A stretch of DNA of 64,000 nucleotides, taken from contig CM068313.1 in the NCBI GenBank assembly GCA_034766995.1, forward strand, positions 30,973,325 through 31,037,324, written 5' to 3'. Numbering within the stretch: the first letter of the stretch is position 1; each line of letters opens with the position of its first letter. Both the position numbers and the translations under genes were made by a program. Positions 25,738 through 39,591 of the stretch are shown here, piece by piece. This DNA is from Acanthacorydalis orientalis (taxonomy: Eukaryota; Arthropoda; Insecta; Megaloptera; Corydalidae). Under the pieces are notes generated by a model. It saw nothing but the letters and a program-made list of their open reading frames with translations, was not told where the DNA came from and did no database searches.

Positions 25738-27017
25738 TTAAAATATAAATTGTATAACTTAAAATTAAACTCAACTAATTGTATCAAATATTTATCATTT
25801 TGATAGTTGAAACTGTACTTGACATACTTAAATTTTCAAAGGTACCTTTAAATTATTTCTATGTCAATTATTTCAATGCCTTTTACTTACCAACGCTTAT
25901 TAAATAGTGTATTAGATTTAATGTAAATAAATTTTACATCTTTTCTTTGTAATATCTATTTCAGAGCAGTTACATGAATATAATTATACAAAAGTCCATT
26001 CATAAGCGCACACACTCTTACTCACCTTATTAAAATATTACACAGATAATTATACACACACACATACACACACATATATATATTTATATAATATTAAGAT
26101 TAAGAATAGTTAAAACCATTATATAAAAAAGAAAAAGTTTGTGTCTACCTCTGGCATCTACCACTTTAATATAAAGACACTTGAATGGCTTAACTTTTTT
26201 ATATATTCTTGGTATTATCTGAATATATGCACCTTGCTTTGTCTTTTTCAGATATTGTCCATATTTTAGTTCCATATGTTTTAATTTTTTACCGATTTTA
26301 GACTACATAAATTATTTTCGAATATAGTTTTCTTTATATATCCTGTACGTATTAAAATTTATTATAGTACTGTCGCCTTATAGCAAAATTTAATTTCGAT
26401 ATATTTTTGAGAAATCGGGAATACTTTATCTGGAAATATATATATATATATATATAAATAATTAGTGTTAATTTTGGTAATATATTACATTACTTAATAA
26501 ATATTCTTTTGTAATATTGTTTATATTTAATATAATATTTACATAATATCTAATTGCAATTGAATGAAAAAATCATAAATTTTGAAATAAGGGGTGTAAA
26601 CTAAAAATTATGTTATTCATTAGTAAAGAATAAGTTGAGGTTAAGAAACACATTTTTTAAAAGTAAAACTGAGAAAATGTAATTCTTGAAGGAAAGTTAA
26701 TTGAAGTATACAATTGTTACGAATAATGATTACACTGTAGAAATATTGATTTTATTATTTTGCTGAACCAAAATAAAATATGTAGATATACTTTACGAAA
26801 ATAAGTATAAATTATATATTTTTAATAAAAACTGGTACAGAATGAATTAATATAAATTTATTTAATCTGTTTACTTAATATATTGTTTCATTTTTTTTTT
26901 GCTTAAATGGCAAAATATTAGAATAACGTGACTAATATAAATATTATTCTAAATAATTTTAAAACAACATTTTCGACGTTTTTAATTATTAAATGTTAGT
27001 ATAAGTTTACTTACCTA

Positions 27018-27143
<126 letters not shown>

Positions 27144-28699
27144 CATTTCGTTATTGACATGTTTAATATTGAAATTATTATTTTTTTTATATCCAAAAAA
27201 ATTTACGATTTGTTTCAAGAGTATTGCATAAACATCAAAAACATAAAAAAGAAAAAAATTATAATGAATAGACTTCTGTACATTTTAAAAATAAATGAAT
27301 GTAAGATTCATTTTCTAGCGCATAGAAGTTTATAATAATAGTTTAATTAACTATCATCAACGAAAAGTATTCTGAGAATGAACACAGCACTGTATTATTA
27401 TATTTAGTATTTGTATAATTTTGAAATGTTTTTTAAAAATATTTCATAAATTAATATACGAAATGAATTATAAATTGCATCAAATATACTTTCTCTTTTG
27501 AGATTCGATAATTGTCGAATGCGTGTTATTTCTATCAATTTGCTGTGTTATTACATATATTGATACTATTATTTACGATATGTATTATATTTTAAATAGT
27601 ACTAATCAAAATATTAATCACTTAAACCAGTACTAATAAATGCAATTAAATTTTTTATAGAAATTTACACTTGTTATATAAAAGAAATTTTGAACTTTTA
27701 GTAAAAATTCGTAATTGATTATGAATATATTTTTGTATATGTTTTATAATTATACAATTTTAAATTGTTACAAATCTGATCTGATACAATAATTTTTAAT
27801 TTAATTTATTTCAAAGTTTAAGCTTATAATAAAAGATGAACTATTTATATTAAAATACATTTTATATTTAAGATTGAAGAAAAGTATTTAATGTGCTTTT
27901 TTAATAAACTTTTCTCTTATACACTTTCAATAAACAATCTTGCTTCATGCGAATAATTTCTAGGACATCTATTAAATATTAACGTATTTCGTAGGTCATC
28001 GCCTTGTATTGCAAATGCATATTAAATTGGATTTTAAATCCTTTCACTAACACAAAATTTTATGTTTTATTAGTTAACATACGTTTTTGTATGTCAAGTA
28101 ATGTTTTATATTGTATCATATTTTTATTCTCATAACCTTGTTTTAATTTTTATATTATATTTATATTTTTCTTTTTTATAATTATTTATCTTTAAATATT
28201 TTTTTTAAATATAAATTTAAATTTCAAAATATTTTACATTTGATCAAAAATTGAACTACGAAATTCATTTCAAAAGTATAGTTTACAATGTTATTTATAT
28301 TTATTTATAAAAAAAATATTTTAACACATTGAGCCAAATATATCTTTAAATAAGTTAATTACATTAAAAAATGTACACTCTCTTTTTAAATTCCATAATA
28401 TTGTTGTACATTTAAATATGTATTTTCACTTTTCACATAACATAAATAACTTTTCTGATTAAATTAATTAATATTTGAACATTCATCATTATGATAACAT
28501 TTTAAGCATATTTTGATAACGATTTCAACATTCTCAAAGCAATAACGTTGTTAAGAAAAATATGTATGTTCAGAACAATCATAAAATTAAGAAATTGTTC
28601 TCTACCTTAACGCTTTAAAGAGGATGATGGTATCACTATCGATAGTTCAATATTAAAATAGATATATAGTCAATTATTGAACATTTTTATAATTTTTCG

Positions 28700-29428
28700 T
28701 AGCACGCAGATAGATACAATTCGTTTTTTCCCGCGAATTTTAGAAAAGTGAGTCTTATTATAATGTAAGTGTCTTCGTATCCGTGGTCTTACCTCGGGGA
28801 TGAAGCTTTCCCGAAACCAACCTTTATCTTCATATTATATGTTATCTGTGTATGAGGGCGGAGCCTGATTTGTGGAATATGTAGAAAAACTTTTAATAAA
28901 CGTAGATAATAATGTTTATCAGTTTATATCCTCTCTGGACCATCCCTCTTCTATACCATGCTCCTTTAGTGTCCTTACCCATCGCCTCCAAGATTCTGTT
29001 GGCAACGATGGTCCCGGTTCATCAAAGTATGATGTCTGCACAAATCTGTTTCTTCAACGGATCTCGCCGATCCTCTTGTCCAGAGGTATAATCTTCATCA
29101 AACCAATTTGTTCTTTTATCTGGCTATGGAGAGACTTGGTGTAGAATTTCCAGTTCGTGTCATGTATATATTGTGCAACCATTCTTACATCGGCTTTTGT
29201 ATGTAGTCTTTCCTTGAGGTAGTCTCTTGGCTTGTCCATTGCCATTTTCAGTATTTTGTTTTGAACCCTCTGCAGGTTAAAGCTGTTTGTTTTGGAGATG
29301 TTTCTCCATATCGGTGAAGCATACGTGAAGGTCGGCTTGGTCGCCATCTTTTAGATAATAAGATTATTTTCTCTAGTCAGGCTGCACTTCCTGGAAATTA
29401 GACAGTTAAAATTCATGTTCAAATTTAA
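28700..29428 (-). mobile_element. Jockey-like non-LTR retrotransposon 3' end (decayed)
   Basis: 5'-truncated copy on the - strand that includes the end of the reverse transcriptase ORF and about 220 bp of 3' flank, probably its 3' UTR. Base composition is far less AT-rich than the surroundings. The left (3') border is uncertain: the complex sequence fades around 28700-28740, beside CCCGCGAATTTTAG. No target duplication was identified. Confidence 0.65.
28919..29428 (-). pseudogene. Reverse transcriptase C-terminus of the jockey-like element
   Basis: One reading frame on the - strand covers 29428-28919 with two internal stops and no frameshift seen. It reads SRKCSLTRENNLII*K, then TYASPIWRN, LQRVQNKILKMA, PRDYLKERLHTKADV and IPLDKRIGEIR, and after a TGA continues with SYFDEPGPSLP, SWRRWVRTLKEHG and WSREDIN before TGA at 28919-28921. 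The TYA.P.W and LQ..QNK.L motifs mark the C-terminal domain of jockey-clade ORF2. The stops are TAA at 29351-29353, where relatives have tyrosine, and TGA at 29054-29056. It cannot give a functional protein. Confidence 0.72.
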
Positions 29429-30033
29429 TTATAATCTCAAAAATTACAATTGTTGATATGTTTGTAAACAATCGTCACTTATAGATCAAACTTTACATTA
29501 TTTTGCACAGATACGTTTATAAAACTTTAAATATGTTTTGTTCATGCTAAGCAATATATTTATCTAGAAACTTTTTAAAACTAAATATGTTAACATATCT
29601 ATTTTTTCTGTTATTAAACCGTGTATCTTTTGTAATTAATAGTAGCAGATAGTTGTAATAAAATTTCGTACTTACTATATTCAGGCATTATTATTATTAT
29701 ATAGAAAAATATTTTTTTGTTTGTTCAAAGTTTTATCGAAAGATCTTAAAAATTATATATATTAATACTATTATTTTCAGAGTATTAAATGACTGTCATT
29801 TTCAAGATGAATCTCAATTATTTCCACACATAAATGACGAAAAGCAAAAATATAAAATTGTATGTATTAAGGTAATTCTTAATAACTGATATTTATATAA
29901 ATACTATATCACAAAATAACAGTAAGTTGATGTCATCAAATCCATGTTGTTGCAAATTCTATGCAACACTATTTTAGATGTAATGATATTTCATAACAAA
30001 AACTTAGATCCTCTTTTGTATATGTATATATAT

Positions 30034-30108
<75 letters not shown>

Positions 30109-30422
30109 ATAATGAAAAAAATGTTAGTAAGACTATACTAAATTTAAAATATGTGTACTCTTCACATTTTACAAATTTTATCAATATTTTAAATATGAAA
30201 AAATCCCTATTAAGTAAAATTCCCCGAATTATACTCTATTGAGCATATGTAGATTTGTATGTCATTTTTTGATATAAGTTTTTTTAATGATTGTGTGATT
30301 CATAAATATTAATTATATTACCTGTAACTAACATTAAATATTTCATTAAATATTTTCTTATTAGTGGTTTACATACACATTTATATGTACAAACAATTGA
30401 AATTAATTTATTTCGAGTGTCC

Positions 30423-30470
<48 letters not shown>

Positions 30471-31811
30471 CTTCAGTTATTGTTATTTCAAGTAAAAAAC
30501 CACAATTTATATACATGAGTGAATAGGTTGCAATTTTTAACAGTATATTGGATTTGCAATATATACTTACATTTCATAAGAAAGAAGTCCACTTTATGAG
30601 ATTAATTATAATCATTTATACCTATTATTTTAACCTGATTTTCGTATATACTTGCATACAATTACAATTTTGTGCAATCAACATTATTATATTATACTTA
30701 TAGAAATGTACAAATATGTATTGTATAATAACCAATATTTTTTATGCTGCAAATTTGAAAAAAAATCACGTATACTAATATTTTACTACAAATTAAACGT
30801 TTTTAACAATTTTTTCTTAATACATTTTTTTTAGTTGTCTATATAAGTTTTAACCGCTTTTGTATGAATTATGTTTTTAGTTACTAGACCATTCAGCAGA
30901 ATTTCCTTTTTTATATATTTGAAGATCATAAAACAGTTTACCTCAAAATTCAATTAGGAGGAAAAATTTGTTTTGAGAATTTTAACTAATTTTTAAGCCT
31001 GATTATGCTATAACATTTTAGGATAAACATTTTTTTCAATCATACATGACATAAAAACGGAAGTGAGCTGCATACAAGAGACATCCAGAAAAAAATTACC
31101 CCACTTCTATATGAGATAAAAGAATATAAATTAAAATTTTAAAAAAGTCAATCCAAAATATGTATTTTAAATATTTCTTCGAAATCTTCATTATAATACA
31201 TAAATTATTGTTATAAACGTGTCTCGACCGCAAACGTTTAAAAAAAACACATTGCGGCTAGTAATGTGTAACAATGCAAACCAACAAATGTATTTATGAA
31301 AAAAAAACCGTTTATAGTAGATATTATTAGTGATTTTATATAAAACAGAAATATAGATATTTGAAAAAAGAGGTAATATCAGATATATAAAAATTAATAG
31401 TGGTAAAATATAGAAAATTAGTTGTAAAATATAAATTTGTTGAAAACGAATTAATGTAATTCTTTTATTTGAAATATTAAAATAATAATTCAGTTATTGA
31501 GTTTGGAATATAAAATTTGAGATTAAATCATATACCATTTTGCTAAATGTTAATTAATTGTCATTTCAATTACATTATTTGTGAATCGAGAAATTTTTTT
31601 TCCATAAATATCAATGTGTATTATATTACAGGGGATTTTTTGTATTGATAGTTAAATCATCAGTCATAAATAAATAAAATTCGATGATAATGTGAAATTC
31701 AACATAATTAAAAAGCAATAAATATAAAACCAGAATTTTAGATTGTTCGGGACATTGCTATATATATATATATATATATATAGATATAGATATATAGATA
31801 TAGATATATAG

Positions 31812-31975
<164 letters not shown>

Positions 31976-32499
31976 AAGGGTAAAACAGTATTTTTATTTT
32001 TAAGATATTAATTACTTTATTAGTTTTGAATTACCAATGGTTTTATAAGATTTTAAAAAAATAATAGATGTTCATTGAATGAAACTAAAATTGAATGAAT
32101 CAAATATAAAAATTCGAAATGAATATAATAAGAAAATAAAACAACGGATATTATTTTATTGTGTTGTTTTATTTTGTACCTTATCATTATTTTTCTGTTC
32201 GAAGCAACAGGTACATAAGTTTATGCTACCTCCAGGATTCTCATAGAACAATGAAAAATAATTCACTTTGTTAAATAAAGTATCGTAACATATTACAAGT
32301 ATCATTCTACACACTGCTTAACAGTGCATATAGGTGTGAAAAATGTTGTTTGTTTTTGTTCATTTTCAGTTCTTACATGCAGTTAAGTTCAATCAGTTTC
32401 AATTATTGAAAAATTCAATAAACTATAAATAATAAACACTGTTTTAAATGAAATGTGTTCTTCATTTGCGTCATATATGATTTCTCATTTATTTTTATC

Positions 32500-32720
32500 G
32501 GCTCATTTAACATAACGGTTTACGTAATATATCGTTGTAATATCTTAAGTAAAATCTCCGAACAAATAGCACTTTTATTTCAAAACTTATAATCGAATCA
32601 ATGCATAATTCGTTAGCTTCGGTGTTCTACGTTACGTGGAAGTGGATGTACTGTTAGCAGTTCAGCTTGTACAATAAACAAGAACTAGTATCAGAAACAA
32701 CTTGACATTTGAAAGCGGTG
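32500..32720 (+). promoter_or_regulatory. Less AT-rich island, possible promoter of gene B
   Basis: Complex sequence with GTTACGTGGAAGTGGATG and GCAGTTCAGCTTG near 32631-32670 and a donor-like TTAAG|GTGTAA at about 32726. Gene B needs an upstream untranslated exon, and this island lies 2.7 kb before its first coding exon. Support is composition and position only. Confidence 0.22.
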
Positions 32721-33065
32721 TTAAGGTGTAAAATAATGTTGTGATTATACTATTAGAAAAAAATAATATAAATATTTTATTAAATCATTTTATATAATCT
32801 TTAAATGCTATTAATTAAAATGATAATTTATCAAAATTACATTTTTGAAATGACAAGTTGATGGTAGATTCATTTTGGAATTAATATTTATTTAACTATA
32901 CAAGTTGTTTAAAATGTCAATTGTACTAAATAGTTACAAACATTATCAGACTTGAAAGTGTTTTTTGGTGAATAATGTGAGTTAAATAGTTGTTTTATTA
33001 AAATATATTGATACCTGTAAGTGATTTTAGCTTATTACAAAAAGTTTAGACTTTCATGCATATAC

Positions 33066-33104
<39 letters not shown>

Positions 33105-33269
33105 TGATAGATAGATAGATAGATATAATTTTGTTATATAATTCAACTATTTAAGATTCTAAAACCTACATATAACACATTTTCATCACTATTATAATAT
33201 ACCTCATTTTTCGATTTCATAGTTTTTAATATTAATGTTGATAATTATTTTTAGTATACTAAATCTTTT

Positions 33270-33307
<38 letters not shown>

Positions 33308-35149
33308 CAAAGTATATTAATAAAAAAGGGTTCGATTTTAAAAAAGGGAAGGTCAATAAAATATATCTTAATATTGTGATTTAAATAATTTTATTGTTAA
33401 ATAACCAGTTACTAGTATTTACATATCTTACTTTTTAGTTTCTGATATATTTAATACAGTGTGTGTATATATATATATATGTGTGTGTATAATGTATGTT
33501 TTATACAATATTTAATTCAATTTTTTTGATTTTATTTTTAACTTACGTAGTAAAAAGTTTCTTGTTTATATTTCTTAATAGTATTCGATATTTTTTTTTG
33601 TGTACCGTCATTGCTAACATTCTCTTAATTACTTTTACTATTGAGAAATAACCAACTATAATCAATACTATTCGAAGAGTTTTAACAGATGTTCAGATAT
33701 TTAAGTTCTTTTGTATGTGTTGAAAATTATTGCGAAATCAATTATAAATATATATCAGTGCAAATTTCATTTTGAATATATAAACATACTAATAAGAAAA
33801 GCATTCAGTAGAAAGCGGACATACCCAAAAATGTAAGAAATACATGTCTGGTATCTTCTTAAGTCATAGTATGTGCTTGAACAATTCAGTTACGTCAAAA
33901 TTGGAGACCTCGTGACCGGTAACAAGTGGCGTAAGAGGTGGGACAGAAGTGAAAGTGATTTATTTAACCACACAAGTATTATGAATGATTATGGACATTT
34001 TATAATAATGATCAAAAATATCATTATAACTAAATATCATTAGCTTAGCTAATACCTGTATTTCATTACACGTGTTTCTAAATTTTTTTTGAATGAATTA
34101 ATATCTTTCATATTTCTGTTTACCTATTATATAAATATTATATTTTTACATCCTTTTCTCTCTACTTGATGAACAAATCAAATAAAATTTATGTACAAGA
34201 AAGTCGGAAATGTAAATTTTACACGCTTCCTTTTAGTATGTGTACATATTTATGTGTATATATGCATATATATCACGTAATAATTTTAAACAAAAAATCT
34301 GTAGACTATTTAGAATTTCTACTATCATAAATATTTTTATTAAATTGTTTTTAATTGATATTAATAAAATATATTAAAAAAATAATGTTTCATTTAATTT
34401 GTTTTGTTCCACACTGATTTTCCTTTAAAAATTATTTTAATGCATTTATGTTATTATTGAACTACTTAAACTTCTCATTTGTATTCCTATCTAATAATGC
34501 ATTTATTTTGTGAAATATATTACACAAAATGTATATCACATTAAACATTATCAATAGTTATAATAAGATAACCTTTTAGAGTAATTCTACAGACTATGAA
34601 TGTAACATTTTAAATTACATTCTAATTTGATTACAATAATGTTCGATTATTATTTGAATACTAAACGTATCTAAATGTTTGCATGAAATTTTTCTCGTAC
34701 ATATTACCATAGAAACATTTACTTTTATAACGAACTCGATTCACAAATATACCAGCACAACTTTTGTCTTCTCTAAGAACTTATCCTTTATATAATTGGT
34801 GGTAATCTCCATTTTTAGAACAGGTAGATAATAACTGTCTTACATATTCCTAATACAAATTTTCCTATATCTGTCTGTCTTTTTTTATGTTAAAGTTTAA
34901 AAAATATTTGTTTGTTAAATAAAATGATAAATATGATTATATTATTTCTAGGTATAAATATTATTTTTTTTTAATTTTTAGTTGATATTTAATACATGTA
35001 TTACTTTCTGTCATATTATAATTTATGATCGTACTGTATGATTTTATGTAGACATATTTCTAGGTGAAATTTATTAATCACTGAAATAACAATTATATGA
35101 AAAAAAAATAGTTAATCCCAGAGTAATGCTAGAATAAAGTTTGACTGCT

Positions 35150-35195
<46 letters not shown>

Positions 35196-35413
35196 TATAG
35201 ACAAACAAAATATTAATGAAATTGTGTACTTTTTTCAATAAATGTATGAAATAAACAACTATATTATCATATTTCACTTAAAACGGAAAAAAAATTTATC
35301 ACATTTTTTTTATTATAAAAATCTTTTGATTTTGTTGTATGAGTATGTATTTTGAATGTCAACATTTATTTTTTATAAATATTTAATAATTTTTTTATTG
35401 TTTACAGCAGACC

Positions 35414-35527
35414 ATGGTACATTCTGTTGTAGGAAAATCAACATGTTTCTTCATACTTGCAACATGTATTACTGTAGCTTTCCAAAGTTCATTAGAACAA
35501 GATTATTTAAATGTAGAATTAGAAAAC
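35414..35527 (+). CDS. Gene B coding exon 1 (signal peptide)
   Basis: Encodes residues 1-38. The upstream acceptor is a tandem CAGCAG (AG at 35406-35407 or 35409-35410), so splicing may vary by three untranslated bases. The ATG sits in a good context (GACCATGG). The donor is AAC|GTAAGT after 35527. Confidence 0.8.
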
Positions 35528-36797
35528 GTAAGTATTATATCCTGTCAGATATTTACGCATGTACGTATAATATAGCAGCTAATTACTTTTTGATGTATAT
35601 TTAAATATATGAAAGATATATGGAACGGTTTAATATTTTATATCGTAAGATTTTTATATATATATATATATATATAATACATTATACAATTTTCCGTAAA
35701 TTGTAAATTTAAAAGTATTTTGACAGCATATTATTTTTTAATTGATAACTTTCATGTTCATTCATTATATTTTCAATGTACAAAATATCTATTTTAAAAA
35801 TTTATTCAGTATTCAATATTCTTTGAAATGTAATTATTTTTTCCTTCATTCTGTATTTAATCCTGTTAAAAATCTATTTTTCCTGACTTGTATACATATT
35901 GGTTCCATGGTGTAATGGTTAGCACTCTGGACTCTGAATCCAGCGATCTGAGTTCAAATCTCAGTGGAACCTGAGTTTTATTTTATTATTTGTATTATGT
36001 TTTTAAGTAAATATTAAGATACATCAGAATGTATATAGTGAAGTAACAGTAAACTAATTATTTTAAAATTTATATTATTTGTAATAATGTAATATTAACT
36101 TACTGTATTATTTACATGAAAGTTTTTTTTGTAAATTTTGGTGTATATGAATATATTATTTCATTCACATATACATACATACATACATAGAGCGTATTTA
36201 ATTAATTTTAATTGCTAGATAAATAGCTAACTTTTACTTTTAGTATATATTTTTTTTTCTCTCTCTCCTCTTATATATTACACATTTTACGAAATATTGT
36301 AACTTATTTCATATGATTGTTATACGATACAGCGTGTTAATTATTTGAAATAAGGATTCATATTTACAAATGATTCATTCTTAAAAGCACGAGTACCGTC
36401 AAATATTTCATTATCATAATTATTAGAAAAATAAATAATTAAATAATCAATTACTTGTGTAAAATAAATGGTATTATTTTTGTATGACAAAAATTGTATT
36501 TAAACGCTTGAAGAAATTATTAGTACCTTCTTGGTAATAGTTGGAAATTCCTAATGAAAATTTCATGTTTGAATAACATCTAGGAAAAGATTTGTTTATT
36601 ACACATATCAGTTATTATTTATAATAAAAATAACATTTTTATAAAAGTACTTACTCATTTTTAATAAAATGATATCAATACATGAATCAATGATATCATT
36701 AGTTAGTTAGGGTATAAGGGTGCGTCGAGAACTAAGATCATTAGCGCCCTACTGATGCAGCTATATTTCTTCAATGTTTCTTAATTGTTTTAACTTA

Positions 36798-36837
<40 letters not shown>

Positions 36838-38223
36838 ATTAAAATAAGAGTGGAAATTACCAAATCTATTCCTATTAATAAGTTGTTATAAGCAGAATCC
36901 ATATTAATAACTTTTATATACTTTATTGGATTTTACATACATTTTTATTTTGCATTGGAATTTATCAATGCGGATTGTTCATTACATAGAAATTAATAAA
37001 TTTATTTATGTACCGCAGAAAGTAATCAATCCATTCACCTGTTGAAATTAAATGTGCTTTTTATATCCTCCAGTCACTTTTGCTTCTCGAATCGAAGGAA
37101 AAGTATTGAAGTATTTCCTTATTCCATTTACCTTTCCTTTTGTAAAATAAATATGTATTTAAAAATGAAATAAATTGGTTTTATTAAAAAATTCATTCAT
37201 TGAAAAATTTAATTGAAACTAAAATTATAAACGCATAATTTAATCACTAACATGCAACAAAAAGCAAATGTATATCAAAAAATTAATTTTGTTTTCTGCA
37301 AATAACTTTGATGCAGACTCACACTTATAAAGTATGATGTTATTTAAACATGTTTACTCTTTTTATATACGAATTATGTGGTGACATTAATATGACAATG
37401 GCACATGCATATTTGAATGACTAATAAAATTCCGAAACATTTTTAGTCTGATTAAAATTCCGAAGTATTTCTCCTTACCTATGATTAGTTAATACATGCT
37501 AGTGAAAAACAGGAAAAAAGAACTGCGAAAAATGTAATATACATCAATATAAATTTACCTATTTATGAAAGATGGTTTGGTTGCATAAAATTAACTTAAG
37601 TATTTCTTTTCAGGAAATTCAACATGATACAACGCAAACGAAAGTACTAAGAGAAAAACGACAATCACATACAATATCGAAAAGAGCTGGTTTAGGATTT
37701 TTTGGTTTAGTAGGACGTCTTCTTTTTCAAGTAATCTGAATATCATACGAATCAAAATAATTTTAATTTATTTTAATTTTTATTTAGGTGTTTTCTTGAT
37801 TTCTTTTAAATGATGTCTCTTTTAGCAAATAAATGAAACCGCAAGTGCATATAATCAAGTTTCAAAAATCTTTAATGATCAATTTTTGGATTCCAATGAG
37901 GTAAAAGTACATACAATTTGTACACACACACACATCTATATAATATTTATATATATATATATATATATATAATATTTATATATAAATATTTATATATATA
38001 TATATATATAATATTTATATATATATATATATATATATATCAATATGATAACGTATACTTCTATAAAGTAAAGCTTTGAAATATATATTTATATAATTAC
38101 TGATTTATATCTTTAATTAAATTTTGATATTTTTCAACCACTATGTTCATCCACATCTTTTTGTTTAAAAATTTCTCTTTTTTGTTTATGAATAAACATA
38201 TATAATAAATTCCCGACATGAAT

Positions 38224-38275
<52 letters not shown>

Positions 38276-38906
38276 TAGAAATGATTACATTATTATTTAC
38301 ATACATTTTTAGATTACTTCAACAACAACTATGAATCCAAATCCTAATGCATCCACCACAAAAGCTCCTTACAAAATTACACGAGAAGAAGCATTAGCAA
38401 TAATAGGGAGAAACATCCGAGGACTTAATAAGCTATATAGAATAGAAATTGCTGATGCGGAAAAAGTAAGGATAGACGAAAATTTTAGCATATATTAAAT
38501 ACATATGCATAAATGATCATCAGATATACTCAATTCAAATTTATTCAAGTTTATTTTAATATATTAATACTAATTGTTATATGAATAAACGAAAAATCAG
38601 AAATAACAAACACTTAATAAAAATATACAAGACTTTTCGATAATATTAAGTCACAGGTATTATAAGTATTTAGTCATAATTATTCATACTTGAGTTTTCT
38701 CCCATTTTATTCATTTATTTTTACAAGGTTTTGAAAGTATTTATATAATGTTTTACAAGATTTAGAAAATATTTATATAATGTTTAAAATTTTCCGTAAC
38801 AATTTCTCGATTGTAATGTTTTTTATATTATAATTATTTACATTTTATGGAAGTTAATATATTTTTTATAATTATTTTTAAACTAAAACATTTCTTAATG
38901 TCTAAT

Positions 38907-38951
<45 letters not shown>

Positions 38952-39303
38952 TAATATTTATATCGTGACACAAAAATTTAATTTAAAATTTTATGATAAT
39001 TATACATTTCCTAAATATATTCAATAATACAATGAGAATATTTTTAATTAGATATAATAAGAAATGTTCCTTTTTATTCATTTAAAAATAGAATAGAAAA
39101 TAAGTTAAACTCATAATAATGTCATAATATTTTTAATTTGACATTATATATATTTTGAAATATTTTATTATCTTTCAGAGATAAAGAAGTTATGAGCCAA
39201 TATAATTTAATATAAACTAAAATATTAATAATTAAGCTTTTTCGTGTCAATTTATAAAATATTATTATTATATTTTACTTGCTATATAATTATATAACAT
39301 TAA

Positions 39304-39357
<54 letters not shown>

Positions 39358-39554
39358 ATTATAAATAAGTAAAAATTAAATAATTATTTATGTGAAAAGG
39401 TAACTACTTTGTCTTGGATATTGTATATATTTGTTTTAAGTAATGTATCTATCTTATTTTATATAACTAATCATACACATGTCAAAACTTAAATGGTTTG
39501 AATGGAACATTTTTATAAGATTAATGTAATTTTTGATCTATAAAAGGCTGATTC

Positions 39555-39591
<37 letters not shown>

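Noticed and set aside
26084..26275. - strand frame with KIWTISEKDKARC in an alternative frame, loosely like a BED zinc finger
   Set aside because: Only one of the expected cysteines is present, no HL...H follows and stops occur within 30 codons. The similarity is too weak to report as a hAT-type fragment.
28872..29144. Open + strand frame of 90 codons
   Set aside because: It is the antisense shadow of the jockey-like reverse transcriptase fragment on the - strand.
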